Part shown: positions 46,374 through 56,296 of the stretch, piece by piece | Layout of the letters: each line of letters starts with the position of its first letter | Numbering within the stretch: the first letter of the stretch is position 1 | Origin: Desertivirga xinjiangensis | Lineage (GTDB): Bacteria > Bacteroidota > Bacteroidia > Sphingobacteriales > Sphingobacteriaceae | Direction of reading: 5' to 3' | NCBI RefSeq assembly: GCF_024436435.1 | Contig: NZ_JAFMZP010000001.1 | Span: 496,001 to 560,000 of the forward strand | Length of the DNA stretch: 64,000 bases | Made by a program: the position numbers and the translations under genes | The notes under the pieces: model-generated | Seen by the model: only the letters and a program-made list of their open reading frames with translations | Told to the model about the DNA's origin: nothing | Databases searched by the model: none

Positions 46374-49300
46374 ATGAAATTTTATGCTCTTTACTCAGCA
46401 GAAAGAGGCTGTAAGTCCTGTTTGTTTCCTGTAACACAACTTCTTAGTTGTTTCAGGCTCTGCAAGGAAAGAAAAAGACAAGTTATAATGCGAATCAATC
46501 TCACGTTCATTGTACTGATAACAGCATTTTTACAGATCAGTGTAGCCGGATACGGGCAGCGGATCAGCCTTTCGGAAGAAAATGCCTCATTGGTGAAGGT
46601 GCTCCGGAAGATACAAAGCCAGTCGGGCTATAAGATCCTTTATGGAGATGAAGTAGTGTCGAATGCCAGACCTGTTAGTGTGAGGTTTCGTAATGCTACT
46701 ATAAAAGAAGTTTTGGATAAATGCTTTGAAGGCCAGGCTTTAAGCTATACCATCAAAGAGAAAACGATTATTGTTCAGCCGCGGGTCAAAGCTGCGGGAA
46801 CCCTAAGATCAGAGCTGCCGCCGCCCGTCATCGTAAAGGGAACAGTAACGGACGCTAAAGGCCTGCCTCTGCCTGGGGTAAGCGTTAAGGTAAAAGGTAC
46901 AAATCAATCCGTCAGCACGGCATCCGATGGTAACTTTACGCTATCTGCTCCCGCTGATAATGCCATACTGGTTTTTACCTATATTGGCTTTATCACGAAA
47001 GAAGTGCCTCTCTCTCAGGGATTGACATTGAATGTAACCCTCGAGGAAGAATTGAAAGCCTTGAGCGAAGTGGTAGTGGTAGGCTACGGTACGCAAAGGA
47101 AATCGAGCCTGACGGCTGCTGTCTCCACGGTGAAGATGGAAGATATCCGGAATACTCCAAGGCCTGATGTGCTTCAGTCGCTTGCGGGCAGGGTACCGGG
47201 TTTAACTGTGCATGAAACCAACGGTGAGCCGGGTTCAGCACCCGAAGTGCTTGTAAGGGGTGTAGCGACAATTCCAGGTGATAATACCAGTCCCGCCGGT
47301 CCCCTGGTACTGATCGACGGAAGTCCGAGTACCGGCCTCTCCAATCTGGCGCCCGGCGATATTGAAAGTATCTCGGTGTTAAAAGATGCTGCTGCTGCCG
47401 CAATTTATGGTGCGCGCGCTGCTAATGGCGTTTTGCTGGTCACCACTAAAAAGGGCGGCCAAATGGATAAAGCAGTGATTGAATTTAATACGTACACCGG
47501 TATTCAGTCGCCTACCCGTTTCCCGGGTACAGTAAGCTCTTATGAATATGCTACCATGATAAACGAGGCGCTTACCAATGAGGGTAAAGCACCGGTCTAT
47601 TCAGAGAACGATCTCAGATCTTTTCAGGCTGGGACTGATCCTGTTATGCATCCGAATACCAACTGGCTCGAGGCGGTTACCCAGAAACATGTTCCCATCG
47701 TGAACAATTACCTGAGCGCCAGCGGGAACAGTAAGATTGGACGTTATTTCCTTTCGGGAGAATATATGTACCAGAAAGGTTCAGTGAAACATATCGACCA
47801 TTACAACCGGGTAAATCTTCGGGCCAATGTTACCAGCAAGCTGAGCGAAAAACTGCAGCTCCAGGTATTAACTTCCTATCAGCATACTAAACGGGATGCA
47901 GCCGGCACAATGGCTATATTCAGTAATGTTCTCCGCAACTCTCCCGCTGCAGCTATTCGCTATCCAAACGGATACTATGCGGGAACGATGTTTGCCAATG
48001 GAAACTATCTATGGAGAGTAGGTAACCAGGTGCAGGTAATTGAAAACTATGGGCCTGTCGATAACCGGGCATCAAATTATTCTGTGAACGGAAGCCTCGA
48101 GTACAAGCCCATCAAAGACCTTACCCTTAAATTAATGGGTGTTTACCAGGCCGGTACTGGCGATTCGAGTTCCTACCAGCAGCAGTTTGAGACCTACGAT
48201 TTTTTTGAACGTACTGTAGAGCTTGGCCGTAACGGCCTTAAACAGAGATGGGGAAAATCCAACAAATACGACATTCAGGCGACAGCCACCTATGAAAAGA
48301 AGTTCGGTAATCACTATCTCAACCTGCTGGGTGGGTATTCTCAGGAGTCTTTTAAACAGAGTTGGATACGGGGCGAAAGACAGGACTTCATTAATGATGA
48401 ATTATTTGAATTAAACGCTGGCGATGCCGCCACACAGATCAACTGGGGGAGTTCGGCACACTGGGCATTTATGTCGGGCTTCGGTCGTTTAAGCTATAAC
48501 TTCAAAGAACGCTATCTGTTCGAGTTTACCGGACGTTACGATGGATCTTCCAGGCTTTCTAAGGGCAATCGCTGGGATTTTTTCCCTTCTGTTTCCGCGG
48601 GTTGGAACATACAGAAGGAGAGTTTTATGCAGAACGTGAAATGGCTTGACCTGCTCAAACTTCGCTTTTCTGTCGGTCAGTTGGGTAATGCGGAGAAGCT
48701 TGGTCTTTATGAGCCGTATCCAAGATTATCAGTGGGGCCTCATTACACGTTCGACGATACTCAGGTGGTGGGAGTACGATATGGTAATCCAGCCAACCCC
48801 GACTTAACCTGGGAAACAACTACTACTTATAACCTGGGTCTTGATGGAAGTATCAGGAACGGATTACTGGGTTTTGAAGCAGATATCTGGGAAAAACATA
48901 CCGACGATATCTTGCTCACTGTTCCGGTTTCTACAATAATAGGTTTACCAACTGCTCAGATGACAACTAATGCAGGCAAAGTGGCCAGTCATGGTTTCGA
49001 TCTCGTGCTTTCGCATAATAACCGGATAAATGAAGATCTGCGGTATAACGCTTCCTTTACCATTTCTGGATGGAGAAGCTGGGTGGTTGATCTCAAGGAT
49101 AAAGCTACTCCTTTTGGGGAATACCGGCCTAACGGCGATTTGGGTGATTATCATGGCTATCAGGCAACAGGTATTATCAATTCGCCAGAACAGCTGATCA
49201 ATTATCGAAATCTTGAAGGTGTACCTCCTCAAATAGGCTTAGGTGACCTGATGTATAAGGATCAGAACGGAGACGGAAAGATTGATTACATGGACCAGGT

Positions 49301-49796
49301 TAAGATTGGGAACAGGTATGTCAAAACCCAGTACGGGATCAATTTAGGCATGCAATATAAAGCTTTCGATCTGGCAGTGTTTGTTCAGGGTGCTTTCAAT
49401 ACCGAGAGGATCATGACGGATTATGTGAAGAATTATATCATGAATTATAATTCACCCCTGGAGATCCACCTGGATCGCTGGACGCCCGCAAACCAAAATG
49501 CGGGAGCTGCCTATCCAAGGTCGCTGATGAATTATGGTCATAACCGCGAAAACTCCAGCTGGTGGATAAAATCGGGTGAATATGTGCGTTTGAAGAACGT
49601 GCAGTTGGGATACAACCTACCAGCCAAAGCGGTCAGTTCCTTGAAAATTCAAAGTTTACGTGCTTATGTAGCAGCCTCCAACTTGTTTACGTATGCACCG
49701 AACTATGTAGATGGATTTGATCCGGAGCGTGATATGATCGATTGGTGGTATCCGAACTTTAGGGTGGTTTCTTTAGGACTTAACTTGAGATTTTAA
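46374..49796 (+). CDS. SusC-family TonB-dependent transporter with STN domain (PUL 3)
   Basis: An 1140-residue transporter. A ~38-residue leader rich in Cys and Arg precedes the hydrophobic segment (M-R-I-N-L-T-F-I-V-L-I-T-A-F-L-Q at about 39). The same kind of leader occurs in other STN-type SusC proteins, so I keep ATG 46374. The order is STN domain (about 63-115), carboxypeptidase-regulatory-like domain (about 143-215), plug with V-V-V-V-G-Y-G-T-Q (about 230) and barrel ending L-G-L-N-L-R-F. The STN domain pairs with the FecR upstream for signalling. SusD follows 11 bases later. Confidence 0.95.
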   Translation: MKFYALYSAERGCKSCLFPVTQLLSCFRLCKERKRQVIMRINLTFIVLITAFLQISVAGYGQRISLSEENASLVKVLRKIQSQSGYKILYGDEVVSNARPVSVRFRNATIKEVLDKCFEGQALSYTIKEKTIIVQPRVKAAGTLRSELPPPVIVKGTVTDAKGLPLPGVSVKVKGTNQSVSTASDGNFTLSAPADNAILVFTYIGFITKEVPLSQGLTLNVTLEEELKALSEVVVVGYGTQRKSSLTAAVSTVKMEDIRNTPRPDVLQSLAGRVPGLTVHETNGEPGSAPEVLVRGVATIPGDNTSPAGPLVLIDGSPSTGLSNLAPGDIESISVLKDAAAAAIYGARAANGVLLVTTKKGGQMDKAVIEFNTYTGIQSPTRFPGTVSSYEYATMINEALTNEGKAPVYSENDLRSFQAGTDPVMHPNTNWLEAVTQKHVPIVNNYLSASGNSKIGRYFLSGEYMYQKGSVKHIDHYNRVNLRANVTSKLSEKLQLQVLTSYQHTKRDAAGTMAIFSNVLRNSPAAAIRYPNGYYAGTMFANGNYLWRVGNQVQVIENYGPVDNRASNYSVNGSLEYKPIKDLTLKLMGVYQAGTGDSSSYQQQFETYDFFERTVELGRNGLKQRWGKSNKYDIQATATYEKKFGNHYLNLLGGYSQESFKQSWIRGERQDFINDELFELNAGDAATQINWGSSAHWAFMSGFGRLSYNFKERYLFEFTGRYDGSSRLSKGNRWDFFPSVSAGWNIQKESFMQNVKWLDLLKLRFSVGQLGNAEKLGLYEPYPRLSVGPHYTFDDTQVVGVRYGNPANPDLTWETTTTYNLGLDGSIRNGLLGFEADIWEKHTDDILLTVPVSTIIGLPTAQMTTNAGKVASHGFDLVLSHNNRINEDLRYNASFTISGWRSWVVDLKDKATPFGEYRPNGDLGDYHGYQATGIINSPEQLINYRNLEGVPPQIGLGDLMYKDQNGDGKIDYMDQVKIGNRYVKTQYGINLGMQYKAFDLAVFVQGAFNTERIMTDYVKNYIMNYNSPLEIHLDRWTPANQNAGAAYPRSLMNYGHNRENSSWWIKSGEYVRLKNVQLGYNLPAKAVSSLKIQSLRAYVAASNLFTYAPNYVDGFDPERDMIDWWYPNFRVVSLGLNLRF

Positions 49797-49807
49797 TTTG
49801 ATACGTT

Positions 49808-51502
49808 ATGAAAAAGATTAGTGCACTTTATATATTCTTAGTAACCTTAATTCTTACTTCGGTATCGTGTAAGGATTTCCTGGACACTCCGCCCTTGTCG
49901 GAACTTTCTGAAAGCTCTTTCTATAAGTCGCCTGGTGATGCTGCTTATGCCGTGAACGGGATGTATGATGCTTTCTTCGAACTTGAAGGCGGAGATTCTC
50001 CCGCACCCTATATGGACATCTTGACCGATCTCCTTTTTCTCCGGAATTCATGGGAAGTGGGCTTTTTTCCCGCGACCAATGGCTCGCTTACTACAGACAA
50101 CTGGTGGACCAGGGACAGGATGTGGAATAATAAGTATATCTACATACGAAACGCGAATATTTTATTTGAGAATATCGATAAATTTCGCGGACAGATCCCT
50201 GATACTGAGCTGAATAACTATAAGGGGCAGGCCAGGGCGATACGCGCCTTTTTATATACCCGCTTGCTGCAGATCTTTAGTGATGCTCCTTTGATCACTA
50301 AACCGCTTGCAGTGAACGAATTACCTAAAGAGAGCCCGGCAAACGACATCATCAATTTCATCATGTCTGAACTGGACCAGGCGGTCATCGAGCTGCCAGC
50401 CGAGCCTTCCGATGCTAAACATGGCCGCCTAACCAAATATGCCGCGTATGTGTTAAAAGCCAGGGCAGCAATGTATGTTGCGGGTTTTTATAACCGGCCG
50501 GAATATTACCAGGTGGCGGCGGATGCCCTGGAGGAAGTAGTTAACTCCGGAAAGTTTGATCTTTTCCAGAAATACATGGATCCTAACCGGGATTTCGGAA
50601 TGCTTTTCAGGGAGGAGAACGAAGGCAGCGAAAATAAAGAGATCCTGTTATCGCTGCAGTTTGTAGGGACGATAGCAGGCCAGCGCAATAACATCAGTAC
50701 GGTATTTGCAGGAAATGGATGGAAAGGTATCCAGGCACACCAGAACTATATCGATATGTTTGAATGCAAGCATGGATGGCAGGCTCATGGTATCAGCTTT
50801 GCCGAAATGAACAAATACCGGGATACAAAAGCGCTTCCAAGTCCGCTGGCAGGCAAATGCCCCGACTATAATCCACAAAATGAGTTCGGTAACCGCGATC
50901 CGCGTTTAAACCAAACCTTCTTTAACCCTAACATAAAAGGATCCGGGGGGGCGATCACTAAGAGTGGAGAATTCTGGGCAGAAGCTGATAGAACATTTTG
51001 GGTGGACCAGGATAATGACGCTTACTTTTTTAAAAAGATGGTGGAGCCCTCCTTATTCACTCCAGTTTATGAGCCCTGGAACGGTGGTAACAATTACCCC
51101 CTGATCCGTTATGCCGACGTGTTGCTGCTTTATGCAGAAGCCTTAAATGAGATCAACCGGACAGCAGACGCTCTGCCTTATGTTAACGATGTAAGACAAA
51201 GGGCTGGAATGCCCCAGGTCAATACAGCAGATAAGAATGTATTGCTTGAGATCATCAAACATGAGCGGAAGATCGAACTGATCGCCGAGCAAGTGTTGTA
51301 TTACGATTATAAACGCTGGAGAGATCTGGAAGAAACCATGCCTTATGGAGCCGTTTTTTACGGATTTAGAAGAGAGCCTTTTGGGCAAGTCTCCAGGCCT
51401 ATGGAAACCAAATACCTTGTTTATCCCCGCTATTACAATTGGGCGATACCAACGAATGAAATACGAAATAACCCGAATTTAACCCCAAGTCCTAACTGGT
51501 AA
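49808..51502 (+). CDS. SusD/RagB-family lipoprotein (PUL 3)
   Basis: A 564-residue lipoprotein (lipobox Cys21, T-S-V-S-C). SusD hallmarks are G-Q-A-R-A-I-R-A-F-L-Y-T-R-L, then L-I-R-Y-A-D-V-L-L-L-Y-A-E-A-L-N-E and a C-terminal helix with H-E-R-K-I-E-L-I-A-E-Q. The last differs from the usual E-x-x-x-E-L-x-x-E-G-x-R form. It is the expected glycan-binding lid of the preceding SusC. A small lipoprotein follows 17 bases downstream. Confidence 0.94.
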   Translation: MKKISALYIFLVTLILTSVSCKDFLDTPPLSELSESSFYKSPGDAAYAVNGMYDAFFELEGGDSPAPYMDILTDLLFLRNSWEVGFFPATNGSLTTDNWWTRDRMWNNKYIYIRNANILFENIDKFRGQIPDTELNNYKGQARAIRAFLYTRLLQIFSDAPLITKPLAVNELPKESPANDIINFIMSELDQAVIELPAEPSDAKHGRLTKYAAYVLKARAAMYVAGFYNRPEYYQVAADALEEVVNSGKFDLFQKYMDPNRDFGMLFREENEGSENKEILLSLQFVGTIAGQRNNISTVFAGNGWKGIQAHQNYIDMFECKHGWQAHGISFAEMNKYRDTKALPSPLAGKCPDYNPQNEFGNRDPRLNQTFFNPNIKGSGGAITKSGEFWAEADRTFWVDQDNDAYFFKKMVEPSLFTPVYEPWNGGNNYPLIRYADVLLLYAEALNEINRTADALPYVNDVRQRAGMPQVNTADKNVLLEIIKHERKIELIAEQVLYYDYKRWRDLEETMPYGAVFYGFRREPFGQVSRPMETKYLVYPRYYNWAIPTNEIRNNPNLTPSPNW

Positions 51503-51519
51503 TTTTAAAAGCATACAAA

Positions 51520-51882
51520 ATGAAGAATATACTTTTGCTGATTTTATGTGCTGTACTGGCTTACAGCTGTTCAAAGGATGAGGAGATCTATCCAGCTACA
51601 AAAAGCCCTCTTGCAAATTTTCAAACATTCCGGCTGGTGTCGGAAACAGGCGTAAATGCTGCGGCTAATGTAAGTATAGACACCATAAAAAGGACCGTTA
51701 CTATCACGCCGGTGTCAGGGGTTTCATTAAATCGCTTATTTCCCACAGCTACTATTTCCGAAGGGGCTATCGTGCAGCCGGCTCTGGGAGTGTATAACGA
51801 CTTTAGTAAGCCCGTGGAGTATACGGTTGTTGCCGGTAACCGGCAGGTCCGGAAGGTCTGGACGGTTACGGTGGCTCAGTAA
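51520..51882 (+). CDS. Small surface lipoprotein, DUF5018-like
   Basis: A 120-residue lipoprotein (lipobox Cys17, A-Y-S-C). A single immunoglobulin-like beta-sandwich is suggested by alternating strands, with A-N-V-S-I-D-T-I-K-R-T-V-T-I-T-P-V and V-E-Y-T-V-V-A-G-N. This layout resembles DUF5018-type domains of Bacteroidota surface proteins. It takes the place of a SusE/F-like binding protein but is far shorter than usual, so it may be a minimal version. An inverted repeat follows 12 bases after the stop. Confidence 0.7.
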   Translation: MKNILLLILCAVLAYSCSKDEEIYPATKSPLANFQTFRLVSETGVNAAANVSIDTIKRTVTITPVSGVSLNRLFPTATISEGAIVQPALGVYNDFSKPVEYTVVAGNRQVRKVWTVTVAQ

Positions 51883-51894
51883 GCTTCGTGTTCT

Positions 51895-51927
51895 TTACCT
51901 CTTTCCGCCGAGGCCGGGAAGAGGTAA
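51895..51927. terminator. Inverted repeat before the GH123-like gene
   Basis: A 12-bp stem (51895-51906 with 51916-51927, one G-T pair) around a 9-nt loop. No T-run follows on the plus strand. It may be an attenuator between the transport genes and the enzymes. Confidence 0.5.
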
Positions 51928-51942
51928 TTCATTGGTTTAGTT

Positions 51943-54900
51943 ATGATTTCGAAAATAACCGGAGTGATTTTCTGCCGGTACAGAATTTTTATGCCCAAAA
52001 CATTGTTACTGTTGCTTCTTATCTGGGGTTTTCAACAGCCTGCTCTCGCGCAGTTGAATAGAGGCTCCCTGTCCGCTAGAGTTCCGAAGGGCTCTACGGA
52101 TTCAGAAATGAACTATAGGGTATGCTCAAACGTCGATTTTTTCGTCATCCTGAACTTGTTTCAGGATCTCTTGCCTGAGAAAGTGCATCATACACTATTC
52201 AAAAGGTGTCGAAATGAATTCGGCATGACGACCTCAAGCTTATCGGACACCCTCGAAAACAAACTATCCTCGATACTCAATGGCAACAGCCAGTATGAAC
52301 CTGTCATTGCGGACGGAATATCCCATACACTTGCAAACACAAGCTGGGATGTAAACAACCGCGGTAATCACAGGGCATTAATATCCATATCAAAAACCCG
52401 GCATAATGCAGTACGCGTAAAGCTACCTTGGCGAAGACCTGATCCTAACCCTGAAATAAAGCGGATCATCGTCGTGGATGCCACAACCCGTCAGGAAGTA
52501 AAGAACATTTACATCGAAAATATTTCTTCAGAAGAAGGAGCGCTGGCCTTTCAACCCACCACAGTACCCGGAAACTATGAAATTTATTACCTCCCTTATA
52601 TTTTCCGGAAAAACTCGGATGATGCCCGTTACGGTGCTCCCTGGAATGACTATTTGAGCCCAGAGTATCATGCAGATGAAGCATGGCTTAAGTCCGCGAA
52701 GGTTCAGTTTCTGACACTCCCGGAAGCAAAGGTTTTAAGATTTGAAGCCCGCAAGCAGGAAGATCTCTTCACGTCTATGGGCTTAATTGCTACGAGGGTT
52801 GAAGAAGATAAACTCAGAGCTGCAGCTTCAGGAGATTTTATGCTTTTTCCCGAGGATCGAGCATTTCCCATCCGCCTGGCTGACCGCCTTCCGTTTCACT
52901 GGATCAAAAATCGAAAGTCTGACTTGTCGTTTAGCGGACAGGCTTTGAAGAACGAATATTATACGTTCCAGGTAGGGGTATTTGCTCATAAAAAGGGATT
53001 GAAAAAGGTCAGGATAAGTTTTTCTGACCTGGCTCTGCAAGGCACTCAGATAACAATTGCACGAGACAGCATAACCTGCTTCAACCAGGAAGGCACCGGC
53101 TGGGATGGAGATCCGCTCAGTTTTAAAATTGATGTGCCGGAAGGTAAAGTGCAGGCCTTATGGATTGGTGTGTCTGTTCCAGCAAATGCCGCGCCGGGAA
53201 TTTATGAAGGATGGGCGATAGTAAAGACAGAGCATGCTGAGGAACAAAAGATCAGAGTGCGGTTGAACGTTATTGATCAGTTTATAACAGACAGGGGAGA
53301 CGGTGAACTTTGGCGCCATTCAAGGTTGAGATGGTTAAACTCAACCCTTGGGTTAAAGGAAGAGCCGGTTGCCCCTTATCTGCCCTTGAAAAGGGAAGGA
53401 AACAAGCTTTTAGCAAGTGGAAAGCAGTTAATGCTTAACGAATTCGGCCTACCGGCGCAGATCCTTAACCATTCGACTGCCTTGCTTTCGGCGCCTTTAA
53501 GTCTTACTGTTAAGACAAAGGAAAATTTCATAAAGTTGCAAGCGGGAAAGATCGGTTTTACTGAAACAGCGGGAAAGATCAGCTGGACTACTGTTTGGAC
53601 TGCAAACGATTTAAGGGTGCTTGTTAAAGCAACGATGACCACTGAAGGGTCGGTGGCTTATTCTTTCAACCTGGATGCAGCAAAGCAGATCAGCCTTTCG
53701 GATATCCAGCTTGCACTACGTTTCCAGGAAAAGGATGTTCCCTTACTCATGGGCATAGGACAGGAAGGAGGGAAGCTTCCGGCTCTCCCATATACCTGGA
53801 ACTGGAAAGGCCCCTACGATAGCTTTTGGGCTGGCAATACACATGCAGGCCTGCATCTAGAATTTCAGAAAGGAAGCTATCATGGTCCGCTGCTGAATGA
53901 TTATAAACCTGAACCTCCTTTGGCCTGGGCTAATAATGGACGGGGAAAAGTTTCTATAGGCGAAGAGAGCAGGGGAAATATCCTGTTTGCTGCATCTACC
54001 GGCGAGCATGTCCTTATGCCTGGCCGGTCATTGGAATTCGGATTTAAACTGCTGATCACCCCCGTAAAAGACCTTGATACTCGAAAGCATTTTTCGGAAC
54101 GTTATTACCAGGGTAACCCACTAACCGTAGAAAGGACTGCAGTCGCGGACGGTGCCAACGTCATTAACATTCATCATAACACTACCCTAAACCCTTATAT
54201 CAATTATCCCTTCATTGAGAGGGATAACCTAGTTGCCTACATCGACAAACAGCACCAGGAGGGGAGAAGGGTTAAACTGTATTATACCATAAGGGAACTG
54301 ACTAACTACGCTCCTGAGATTTACGCTTTAAAAAGCTTGGGAAATGAAATTTTCCCTGCAGGGTCCGGGCAGGGATCACCCTGGTTATGGGAGCATTTAA
54401 ATACCGGGTATAAAGCAGCATGGTATGCGCCTTTTCCTGATCAGACCGCAGACGCGTCTATTGTAACAAATGGCTTTTCCAGGTGGATCAATTATTATAT
54501 CGAAGGCCTGAGATGGATGCTTGAAACCTACAAAATAGATGGCCTGTACCTGGATGATGTGGCTTACGACCGGGAAGTGATCGCACGGTTGCGAAGGGTT
54601 TTGATCCGTCATAATCCAAATGCCCTGCTTGATCTGCATTCCAATAATAATTATTCAGTAGGGCCGGCTAATCAATATACTGCATTCTTCCCATATATAG
54701 ACAGACTTTGGTTTGGCGAGTTCTTTAAGTATAACAAAATGACGCCGGAACAATGGCTGGTGCAGGTTTCTGGAATTCCGTTCGGACTGATGGGCGAAAT
54801 GTTGGAAGGTGGAGGAAATAAATGGCTGGGTATGGTTTTCGGGATGTCTGTTCGGCATTCCTGGGGATCGGAATCTCCTGCCCCTGTATGGAAGTACTGG

Positions 54901-55221
54901 AAAGACTTTGATATTTCCAGTGCAAAGATGTATGGGTACTGGGATAACGATATACCGGTTAGCAGCAATAATGATAAGGTAAAGATCACGGTGTATGAGC
55001 ATAAGGATAAGCTCCTGCTGGCTGTCGGAAATTTTAGTGATTCTGTGCAATATGTGACGCCTGCTTTCAGGCATACGGCAGGTTCTAAGCAAGTTCAAGG
55101 ATTTAAGATCGAAGCCAAGGAAATCGAGGGCTTTCAAAAGAAGACTGTCTTTCCTGCTGGAAAACCCATTGCAGTGGAACCAAGGAAGGGCTGGCTGCTG
55201 GAAGTATCCCGCTTTAAATAA
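51943..55221 (+). CDS. GH123-like glycoside hydrolase (DUF6067 family), with an inserted palindromic repeat
   Basis: A 1092-residue secreted protein with a signal peptide to about residue 36. Residues about 67-96 are encoded by a 90-bp palindromic repeat (V-I-L-N-L-F-Q-D-L). From about residue 100 on it resembles DUF6067 (GH123 N-terminal type) enzymes: R-L-R-W-L-N-S-T-L-G-L-K-E-E-P-V-A-P-Y-L-P-L is a family hallmark, followed by a large barrel with Y-K-I-D-G-L-Y-L-D-D-V-A-Y-D. GH123 members hydrolyse beta-GalNAc, but DUF6067 as a whole is poorly characterised and I cannot assign catalytic residues with confidence. Confidence 0.78.
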   Translation: MISKITGVIFCRYRIFMPKTLLLLLLIWGFQQPALAQLNRGSLSARVPKGSTDSEMNYRVCSNVDFFVILNLFQDLLPEKVHHTLFKRCRNEFGMTTSSLSDTLENKLSSILNGNSQYEPVIADGISHTLANTSWDVNNRGNHRALISISKTRHNAVRVKLPWRRPDPNPEIKRIIVVDATTRQEVKNIYIENISSEEGALAFQPTTVPGNYEIYYLPYIFRKNSDDARYGAPWNDYLSPEYHADEAWLKSAKVQFLTLPEAKVLRFEARKQEDLFTSMGLIATRVEEDKLRAAASGDFMLFPEDRAFPIRLADRLPFHWIKNRKSDLSFSGQALKNEYYTFQVGVFAHKKGLKKVRISFSDLALQGTQITIARDSITCFNQEGTGWDGDPLSFKIDVPEGKVQALWIGVSVPANAAPGIYEGWAIVKTEHAEEQKIRVRLNVIDQFITDRGDGELWRHSRLRWLNSTLGLKEEPVAPYLPLKREGNKLLASGKQLMLNEFGLPAQILNHSTALLSAPLSLTVKTKENFIKLQAGKIGFTETAGKISWTTVWTANDLRVLVKATMTTEGSVAYSFNLDAAKQISLSDIQLALRFQEKDVPLLMGIGQEGGKLPALPYTWNWKGPYDSFWAGNTHAGLHLEFQKGSYHGPLLNDYKPEPPLAWANNGRGKVSIGEESRGNILFAASTGEHVLMPGRSLEFGFKLLITPVKDLDTRKHFSERYYQGNPLTVERTAVADGANVINIHHNTTLNPYINYPFIERDNLVAYIDKQHQEGRRVKLYYTIRELTNYAPEIYALKSLGNEIFPAGSGQGSPWLWEHLNTGYKAAWYAPFPDQTADASIVTNGFSRWINYYIEGLRWMLETYKIDGLYLDDVAYDREVIARLRRVLIRHNPNALLDLHSNNNYSVGPANQYTAFFPYIDRLWFGEFFKYNKMTPEQWLVQVSGIPFGLMGEMLEGGGNKWLGMVFGMSVRHSWGSESPAPVWKYWKDFDISSAKMYGYWDNDIPVSSNNDKVKITVYEHKDKLLLAVGNFSDSVQYVTPAFRHTAGSKQVQGFKIEAKEIEGFQKKTVFPAGKPIAVEPRKGWLLEVSRFK
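52142..52231. repeat. 90-bp palindromic repeat inserted in frame in a coding gene
   Basis: It starts TCGTCAT (52142-52148) and ends ATGACGA (52225-52231). The inner inverted repeat is ATCCTGAA (52147-52154) with TTCAGGAT (52160-52167). The stretch from the first ATCCTGAA to the second matches the central part of the element at 44848-44897 at 20 of 21 positions. Its length is a multiple of 3, so it adds 30 residues without a stop. Confidence 0.8.
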
Positions 55222-55299
55222 AATTGAATAAATACAGATCGAATTAAGTTTAAGCCGCTATATAAACAAAGGAGTAAAAACTAACATCAATTCTGAATT

Positions 55300-56190
55300 A
55301 TGAAAAATTTAAGCAAACTACCAATTTTGTTAATTGCATTAACCGTAGGCATTGTAAGTTCTTGCACAAAGGAATCGTCGACAAATGCCCTGGAAGCAGA
55401 TCGAAATCCTGTAAAAAATGTCAATAAAGTTTCTTCACTTCCATCAGGAGTTAACTGGGTGCTTGACGCCGCAAAAAGCGACGAGTTTAACACCTTTGAT
55501 AGTAATAAATGGAGTGCAGCACCGCTCTGGTATGATGGGGGTGTCACTGGCCCTTATTTTGCTTTTAAAACCGCGAATGCGGAAGTAAACGGAGGGTTTG
55601 CCCGCCTTAAAGCCAAGCAAGAACCTCATAATAATACGAGTAACTCTCATTTTTTTCGTGAATATACTGCGGGTTGTCTGAAATCAAAGTTTGAAATTGG
55701 AGCGAACACTTATACCGAAGTTAGAGCTAAGATGATCTGGAGACAGTACAATGTATGTGCTGCGATCTGGTTAGGAGATCAGCCTACCTTAGCTAAGAAT
55801 CCCAATGTAGAAATAGACCTTCAGGAAACCAAATGGCCAATAGACCACAGCAAAAGAGTATTTAGCGGCTTGCTTGAATGGCCAATGCCCTATATCAAGG
55901 ACACAAGCGGTAATATCCATAGAGGGACTGCTCACTATGATCTGCTGTCTGGTTCTGTGGACGGCAGCTTCCATACGTATGGAGTTGAGCGTCGCAACGG
56001 ACGAGTTCGTCTTTATATTAATGGGCATATGTACCATGACTGGGATGCTTCAGTACAACCGTCCTTTGTTACTCAACTAAGACCGCTAATTCTGAGCATC
56101 GAAGGGCATGCTCCCGGAGCACCTGTTATACCAGTCAACTCCGCAGCTGAGTTTACCATCGATTATGTAAGAGTGTATAACGCACAATAA
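55300..56190 (+). CDS. GH16-family glycoside hydrolase lipoprotein (first of two)
   Basis: A 296-residue lipoprotein (lipobox Cys22). It has the GH16 jelly-roll fold: E-V-R-A-K-M then N-V-E-I-D-L-Q-E, with likely nucleophile E171, D173 and acid/base E176. The beta-bulge form (E-x-D-x-x-E) is typical of several endo-galactanase subfamilies. GH16 enzymes are endo-acting with retention; the linkage cannot be assigned here. It lies 78 bases downstream of the GH123-like gene and next to a paralogue of similar size. Confidence 0.85.
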   Translation: MKNLSKLPILLIALTVGIVSSCTKESSTNALEADRNPVKNVNKVSSLPSGVNWVLDAAKSDEFNTFDSNKWSAAPLWYDGGVTGPYFAFKTANAEVNGGFARLKAKQEPHNNTSNSHFFREYTAGCLKSKFEIGANTYTEVRAKMIWRQYNVCAAIWLGDQPTLAKNPNVEIDLQETKWPIDHSKRVFSGLLEWPMPYIKDTSGNIHRGTAHYDLLSGSVDGSFHTYGVERRNGRVRLYINGHMYHDWDASVQPSFVTQLRPLILSIEGHAPGAPVIPVNSAAEFTIDYVRVYNAQ

Positions 56191-56228
56191 CAAATAAAGC
56201 TACGCGGCTTAAAATAATTGGCATTACT

Positions 56229-56257
56229 GGAATACAGATCACGATCTGTATTCCTTT
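56229..56257 (+). terminator. Hairpin between the two GH16 genes
   Basis: A 12-bp inverted repeat (56229-56240 with 56243-56254) separated by two bases, effectively a 10-bp stem with a 6-nt loop. TTT follows. It could partly uncouple expression of the second GH16 gene from the first. Confidence 0.6.
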
Positions 56258-56296
56258 GCCTCAATAGAATGAAAACTAAAGATTAAACTGTAGTAT

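Noticed and set aside
46993-47403. Minus-strand frame of 136 codons opposite the PUL 3 susC
   Set aside because: Arg/Pro-rich shadow frame with no family pattern, opposite a clear SusC plug domain.
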